Below are positions 58,701 through 64,000 of a DNA stretch of 64,000 bases, one piece after another. The translations under genes were made by a program, and so were the position numbers. Under the pieces are notes generated by a model. It did not search any database and was not told the origin of the DNA. It saw only the letters and a program-made list of their open reading frames with translations. The stretch is from Triangularia verruculosa (taxonomy: Eukaryota; Ascomycota; Sordariomycetes; Sordariales; Podosporaceae). Every line of letters begins with the position of its first letter. The stretch's first letter is position 1. The DNA is taken from NCBI GenBank assembly GCA_033296885.1, contig MU863911.1, positions 62,001-126,000 of the forward strand, given 5' to 3'.

Positions 58701-61700
58701 ATAAAACCTGGGGCCCAAGTTAACGTACATGAAGGAGAACCCCAAAGGAAGACGATGAGAGCTTGCCTGACGTGACCACAAGAGGTCTGGTGTTGTTTTT
58801 GTCTTTCCGTAACCGCCCCCTCCCCGAGAGAAGACTTGTCGTCTTCCCCAGGGGTCATTATCCACCAACCAATTGTAAATGACGCCAGTGCTAGGCGAGT
58901 CCCATCTCGTGGAACCAACACCTGCGATGCTCCAGAATCAAGATGTAACCCCCGCTCCCCATAATAACAAAACAAAGGCCGTTGGCTGAGCCGCCCACCC
59001 AACGCCGTCGTGATATATAATGACATTAAAAAGCAAAGTGCCTGTGTTCCTCCTTCCTCCAGAATGATGATGCTGGGTGTAAAAAATGCAATGCAAAAGC
59101 CAAACTGTCCATGGGAAAATGCGATCGGTACTTCCGGATCGGCGTCATCACCAGGGCCTATATGCCTGATTGTACATCATGCCCTGGTTGCTGTACCCAC
59201 CTTGCGACTGACCGCCGAACACTCCCGGCCCGAGTCCGCCATTGCTCTGTTGCTGCAGGCTTTGCTGCTGTTGCAGACTCTGCTGGTGCGACTGCATTCT
59301 CGCCTGAAGTATGCTCGGGTCTGCAAGATCAACTATGCCACTCCCCCCAGAGGAGGAAGTGTTAGCGTTTCTGTGCTTCTTCCCCTTCTTCTTCTGCTTT
59401 GAACCCATGTCTTGGAATGCTCCAGGCTGCGAGGCAAAGAGCGAACCGAGGTGGTTCGAGGCAGGAGCTGGGGTCGAGGAGTTGGAAGGTGGGTACTGGT
59501 TAGGGTTGAAAGAGAACATGTACTCACGCTTACCGGAATCATGAGCTTGGGCACCTGCGCCCCTGCTGCGGTTGATGAGTTGCTGCATGAGATCGTTGTC
59601 CTTTGACGCTCCGCTAAAAGCCGCCGTCAAGCCAAATCCGTGCTGCCCAAACATGCCGGGAGGGGTCCCGGTAGACTTAAGACCAGGGGGCGGCGGAGGC
59701 AGAGAAGTGCCATAGTATTGGTTGCCAGTCTGGTTGTGGAAGGTTGACGGCATCATAGAAGATTGCTGAGCCATGATGCGGGGATTTCCCGTAAGCTTTA
59801 CTGATGTGGACGACGCAGCATCTCTGTTGTCATTGGCAAAACTAAAGCGCGAACCCTGGCGGTTGTGGCCCTGTCCTTGGAAGAGGGTGTTGGTCTGGGC
59901 AGGCAAGTGCTCGACAAAGCCAGCAGGGGGGCGCATGAAGCTCTGCTGTTGAGGCGTCATTGTCCGGCTGGCAGTTCCAATAGAACCAAGGTTTGTTGTG
60001 GACTGGGTCAAACCCGAGCCCACAGCTTGGCCAAAGAAGCCATCACCGCTGCCTCTTTGAATGGGTGGTTGAGCGGTCCGGCGAGGGTCGAATCCATGAG
60101 TCTCGCGAGCATGATCACGGTCCTCGGGCTCACCACCCAATGCAAGACTACCGCTACTCTCGGGCTCACCTTCCGAAGGCTCCCGAACACTAGCCGTAAG
60201 CTGGTCACCGGCAGTGCTCGCCGCTTCCGACTCCCTCATCGCGCGGCGACGCTCTCCGCCACGCGGATCAAACAGAGGAGGGAATTTGGAGTTATCATCC
60301 TGCTCAGCACCAAGTTTGGGCCAGGCCAGCGAGCACCCGTCGAGAGCCTTGAGCAAAGATTTCAGAGTATCCTGAGTGGTGCGCTTAGCTTTTTCGGCAG
60401 GAGTCTTGGCTGACTTGGCCCTTGTAGCCGGCGCTGGGGCTGGGGGAGCCGGAGTTGGCACTGCGGCAGGTGCTGGAACAGGCGCTGGCGGTGGAGCTGT
60501 TGTGGAGGGCCCTGGGACAGGAGCCGGAGCCTCAGCAGGTGTCTCATCTTCCACAGCGGACTCGGCAGTAACTGGCAGCGCGTTCGAGATGGCAGGGCTT
60601 GGTGCGGCACCACTAGTGGCATGGCTGCCCCGTCTGCTACGAACTTGCGGATTCCGGGCCCAGTTGGCCGTGGCTGGCAGCGCCGGACCATCGCCGTGGT
60701 CTGATCCGTCTTTGCTAGAACTGCGAATCATGGGTTGGGCGGCGGCTGGGGCGGGCGAAGGATGGCTTTGCTGTCTCGATGCCGAACGAGATGATCCAGC
60801 AGCTTGCGGGATAGGTTTTTGAGCATTGATGCCGTTGATCGACGACAAATCCTGCCGTGTGTAGCTGTCCTCCTCCTCGGCCAACTCATGCAAAAACATG
60901 CACTGACGGTTGGTGCACGTCTCATGCCGCAACCAGGCCGAGCAGTACTTCGTGGTCCCCAGCTGCGCGCGAAGAATCCTGTCGCCATTGGTAGATCCGT
61001 TCACTGCCTGGATACACTTGGTGGCATCTTCCTGCTTTTCGAAAGTGACGTAAACGCCCAAGGATTGGTTATGACCATCAGTACCACGCCGATTGCTAAT
61101 CGAGATTTTCTGAATGTTGCCATATTGGCCAAAGAATTCGGGCTTTCGAAGGGTCTTGAGCAACTCGTCTTCCCGAACTGTCGGTTGCAACCCGGTCACA
61201 TAAACCAGGTTCTTTTGGACAACTCGGACGCCGACAAGGTTCTTGCGACTGTGGTTTTCGGCTTCTCGTTTCTGGGCTTCCTTTTGCCGTTGCTCTGCGG
61301 CACGCTTCTTCTGACTCTTGGCCACATTTGCCCGGAAAGCTGCGTATCTATGCTGCTGTCAGTCTTTGCAAGCGTCGATGATCCTTTGAACCCCACTTAC
61401 TCCTCAGGCGTCACAACCTTGTACTCAATTGTGGCTTCATTATAGGGACGACGACACGCAGGACACAGCCCATTCATGTTATTTCGGATGTTGTTGAAGC
61501 AGAACTGACATATCTGTAAGGGATAGGCGGTCAGTGATATGCGGGGCAAATCGCGCAGGGCGGTTGACGGATGCATACCTGATAACCACATGGGCATGGT
61601 CGAAAGTTTCGGTCTGAGAGATCAAACTCTTCGATGCAGAGGGGGCTGGCAGCATGGTTAGCACAGAACTTTATCCGGAGGTGGGAGAAGAGGGGACGCC

Positions 61701-61802
61701 GAGTCGCCGATGTTGAGGGTGGGAACAGGGAGCCCCCTAAGGAGAGAAAGCCACATACCAAGTGTCCTCATCATCGTCGATGAATGTGTCTTGGTGCGTC
61801 AT
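55740..61802 (-). CDS. not4: CCR4-NOT E3 ubiquitin ligase Not4, long form
   Basis: Exons 61802-61759, 61645-61579, 61513-61401, 61347-59201 and 58426-55740; 1685 aa. Exons 1-3 build the C4C4 RING finger (CPLCIEEF, then CPCGYQICQFCFNN and CPACRRPY, residues about 15-60). Exon 4 holds a lysine-rich helix, an RRM (KNLVYVTGLQPTVREDELL, VYVTFEKQEDATKCI) and a C3H zinc finger (YCSAWLRHETCTNRQCMFLH), then long Pro/Ser/Gln-rich sequence. Exon 5 has an acidic joint DDLLSLEEF, a lysine/glutamate helix with a (Lys-Glu) repeat and a final coiled coil (DAEQALSAARKEAEKLERSF). Not4 ubiquitinates ribosomal and other targets and helps mRNA decay. The last intron is 774 nt, with GTGGGT donor and GCTAAC branch plus TATAG acceptor. 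If unspliced, the protein stops at 59148-59150 after about 810 residues. Two separate genes remain an alternative for exons 1-4 and exon 5. Confidence 0.8.
57718..57772 (-). repeat. Hexanucleotide (GAGAAA)n coding repeat in Not4
   Basis: On the plus strand TTTCTC units repeat about eight to nine times, coding on the minus strand for alternating Lys-Glu in the charged helix of exon 5. A unit change keeps the frame. Confidence 0.8.
58662..58667 (-). terminator. Candidate AATAAA polyadenylation signal inside the last Not4 intron
   Basis: AATAAA on the minus strand, about 480 nt after the stop codon that ends the unspliced frame (59148-59150). It would allow a short Not4 transcript that ends before exon 5. 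Confidence 0.4.
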
Positions 61803-62580
61803 TGCGATTATTGGTAGAGGTATTGTCGACGAGGGATTCAACCCGATGCTCGTGGTGCGGTCGTCTCGCGTGGCAAAATCGAAGTCGAGGAGGTAGAGTG
61901 CTTTTGGGCAAGCTGCTGGACGTAAACGGCCGAGTCGAATTAGTCGGGTGCTAGAGTCGTACTGGGGTATTCGAGATTACGGAAGTCGAGGCAAATAGTC
62001 GGAAAAAAAACGCTGGGAAGAAAGCACAAGAGGCTGCTGTGCCTGCTGCTGTATTTATTGGGAGTTATGCTGGAGCGACTCTCTGGTGGAGGTGAATGGA
62101 AAGAACAAGAGACGATTGTCCAGCGGCGAGCAGAGCCTTCGAAAGGCTCCAGGAGTCGCTAAGCCGCTTTTGGTTAGATCGTTTGGCACGTGTCGCGTTG
62201 TCGGCTCTCTGCGAAAGCAACGAAACCACTTTACAACTGAAGCGGCAACAAATATGTGCTCCACAACCCTCAAAATAGCTGATGGCTCTTGTTTTGCACT
62301 TGTATGCGAGTCTTTGCTTAAGTTGGGGTGAATGCGAAAGTAAAAAGCCACGTCCCAAAAATTCACAGCTTTGTAGTGGGGTGTTCTTGTCTCGAGTACT
62401 TTATATTTTGTCGCTGGCAGAGCACGTGCCAGGTCACCTGACTGCCCCCCCCCCCCCCAGGATTGGAGCTCCAAGCTTTCGACGTCAATTGCAAATCGAC
62501 TCGTCAAGTGAAGCACCATATCCGATTGAGGGCACTGGTTGATCCCCAAGCAATTGGCTTCAGCCCCCCCAACTTCAACC
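61803..62580. promoter_or_regulatory. Divergent promoter between Not4 and complex I 30-kDa subunit
   Basis: 778 bases between two divergent start codons. It contains a run of 14 C at 62445-62458, GCACGTGCC at 62422-62430 and GGCACGTGT at 62182-62190, both with the CACGTG core. Frames in it on both strands are short and overlapping and are not genes. Confidence 0.6.
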
Positions 62581-63504
62581 ATGGCCAGCAAGCTCTGCAG
62601 AAGTAGGGCTTTGGCCTCAGCCTTCCGGCCAACAACCTCTTCCATTGCTGCGCCCATGGTGCGGTGTTTTACGACCACTGCCCGCAACAATGTCGCCGTT
62701 CCCAAGGACGCCCCGAACCCCCGCGAGCTTCCCCGTGGTCAGATCGGTGCCCTCACGGCCGCCCCCGTCAACCCCGCCGACAAGTACCAGGCCAAGGCTG
62801 ATGCTATGCACAAGTATGGCGCCTGGCTTATGGGCTGTCTTCCCAAGTACATCCAGCAGTTCGCCGTGTGGAAGGACGAGTTGACCATCTACATCTGCCC
62901 CTCTGGCGTCATCCCTGTCTTCACCTTCCTCAAGTGTAGGTTGCAGCGCTATGCGCTTCCCAGACTAGGTGTGCTTTTCTAACCTTGACCTGTGACAGAC
63001 AACACCTCTGCCGAGTTTACCATGGTCAGCAACATCACCGCCGTCGACTTCCCCACCCGTGATCAGCGGTTCGAGATCGTCTACAACCTTCTCAGCATCC
63101 GTCACAACTCCCGTATCCGTGTCAAGACCTATGCCGACGAGGCCTCTCCCATCCAGAGTCTTACCCCCCTGTACGATGGCGCCAACTGGTTTGAGCGCGA
63201 GGTGTACGACATGTTTGGTGTGTTCTTCGTCAACCACCCCGATCTGCGCCGCATCATGACGGATTACGGCTTTGAGGGCCACCCTCTGCGCAAGGACTTT
63301 CCCCTCACCGGCTACACTGAAATTCGGTACGACGAAGAGAAGAAGCGCATCGTTACTGAGCCCTTGGAGCTCACGCAGGCGTTCCGCAACTTTGAGGGAG
63401 GCTCTAGTGCGTGGGAGCAGGTTGGAGATGGCGTGGATGTGACGCCTGAGACCTTCAAGCTGCCGACGCCAAAGCCGGAAGAGAAGACTGAGGAGAAGAA
63501 ATAG
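62581..63504 (+). CDS. nuo-30.4: NADH:ubiquinone oxidoreductase 30-kDa subunit (NDUFS3), mitochondrial
   Basis: Exons 62581-62935 and 62999-63504 (63-nt intron, GTAGGT donor, TTCTAACC branch, GACAG acceptor; junction codon Tyr in FLKYNTSAEF); 286 aa. The first 35 residues are a mitochondrial presequence rich in Arg, Ser and Ala, ending near RCFTTTARNN. The mature part carries the highly conserved stretches DFPTRDQRFEIVYNLLSIRH, NSRIRVKTYADE, WFEREVYDMFGVFF, NHPDLRRIMTDYGFEGHP, LRKDFPLTGYTEIRYD and EPLELTQAFRNFEG. This subunit belongs to the peripheral arm of complex I in the matrix and is needed for assembly near the quinone site. The ATG at 62581 (CAACCATGGCC) is chosen over an in-frame ATG 14 codons upstream because of its context and because the presequence then starts MASKLCRSRA. 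The symbol follows Neurospora usage from memory. Confidence 0.95.
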
Positions 63505-64000
63505 ACGGGGACAGGGGGGCTTTGTAAATATTCTGTGTTACCAAGGCGTTTATACAGCGGTCTTGTTCAAAAGTTCGGTTGGTTGACTAAGCCGTAATGC
63601 GTGATTTTGTCGGACTGGAGGCGTCACTATGCTGTAGGATGGCAGTGGCTGTGGCCTAATCATATGTAAGAAAGACATAGAAGACGGTATGTACATCGCA
63701 GAGAGAATGAGGCAAGGTGCATTGGTAGCAAGTGTGGGAGAGACTGGGAAAAGGGGCATCCAGTAACAGAGCCGTATCTCATCAAGCTAAGGGTCTTGAC
63801 TATGGTGGTGGCTAAGTATGATTTGCCTCGGCTACCACACTTTTCTAATTTCCTCACACCACTCATCAACCACAGTATACCAGCCATCTTTGCGCATAGT
63901 TTTAAGTTTTTGAAACGGATGTGAATACAGCGACATCACCCATGAGCTAATAGCACCATGTTTCAATCGCCGATACCTACCCTTGACCTGGTGCGCAATA
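63505..64000. other. 3' region of the NDUFS3 gene; no further gene seen
   Basis: Likely 3' UTR and spacer. Small frames on the minus strand have no protein-like character. Confidence 0.5.

Overview
The window is nuclear DNA of a filamentous ascomycete, most likely a Sordariomycete and perhaps a member of the Sordariales. The case rests on short introns (49-125 nt, several with a CTAAC branch point), CA(A/C)CATGG-type start contexts, pyrimidine-rich leaders, long intergenic gaps and the identity of the conserved proteins. I could not run a search, so the genus is open. No rRNA, tRNA, CRISPR array or intact transposon was found.

The left part (1-25 kb) is ordinary core genome. It holds the 3' part of an RSC9-like chromatin-remodelling subunit (ends 2710), a short-chain dehydrogenase with a mitochondrial-looking leader (7233-8385), a p21-activated (CRIB plus STE20-type) kinase on the minus strand (10305-13281), a vigilin/Scp160-type multi-KH protein (18029-21913), and a secreted type-B carboxylesterase whose first intron has a damaged acceptor (23243-25286). 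The right end is core again: a very long CCR4-NOT E3 ligase Not4 (55740-61802, minus) shares a 0.8-kb divergent promoter with the complex I 30-kDa subunit (62581-63504, plus).

Between about 29 and 54.4 kb lies an accessory block, the most interesting part. Five minus-strand genes encode divergent proteins with a retropepsin-like core (family A). In all five the catalytic D-[ST]-G is altered or missing. Each is followed by a divergently transcribed plus-strand partner gene (family B/C), giving the order A-/B+ repeated five times: 29.2/31.5, 34.1/36.1, 39.7/43.7, 47.9/50.1 and 52.0/53.7 kb. Two partners share a start motif and a phase-0 intron at the same place. The last two share a C-terminal W-x-W-D ... 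T-G-K-E ... C-P-x-x-F-D tail. The third carries weaker forms of both hallmarks and joins the two groups. The copies are so diverged that only order, orientation, gene structure and short motifs reveal the relationship. One A copy is truncated by stops that look like C-to-T changes, and a degenerate extra copy may lie at 33.5-34.0 kb. I know of no described system with this layout. Its function is unknown; fast-evolving recognition, genome defence or domesticated retroelement parts are possibilities only.

The intergenic DNA of the accessory block, and of the 15-17 kb gap, carries a dispersed short motif built on TAGGTA/TACCTAGGTA.
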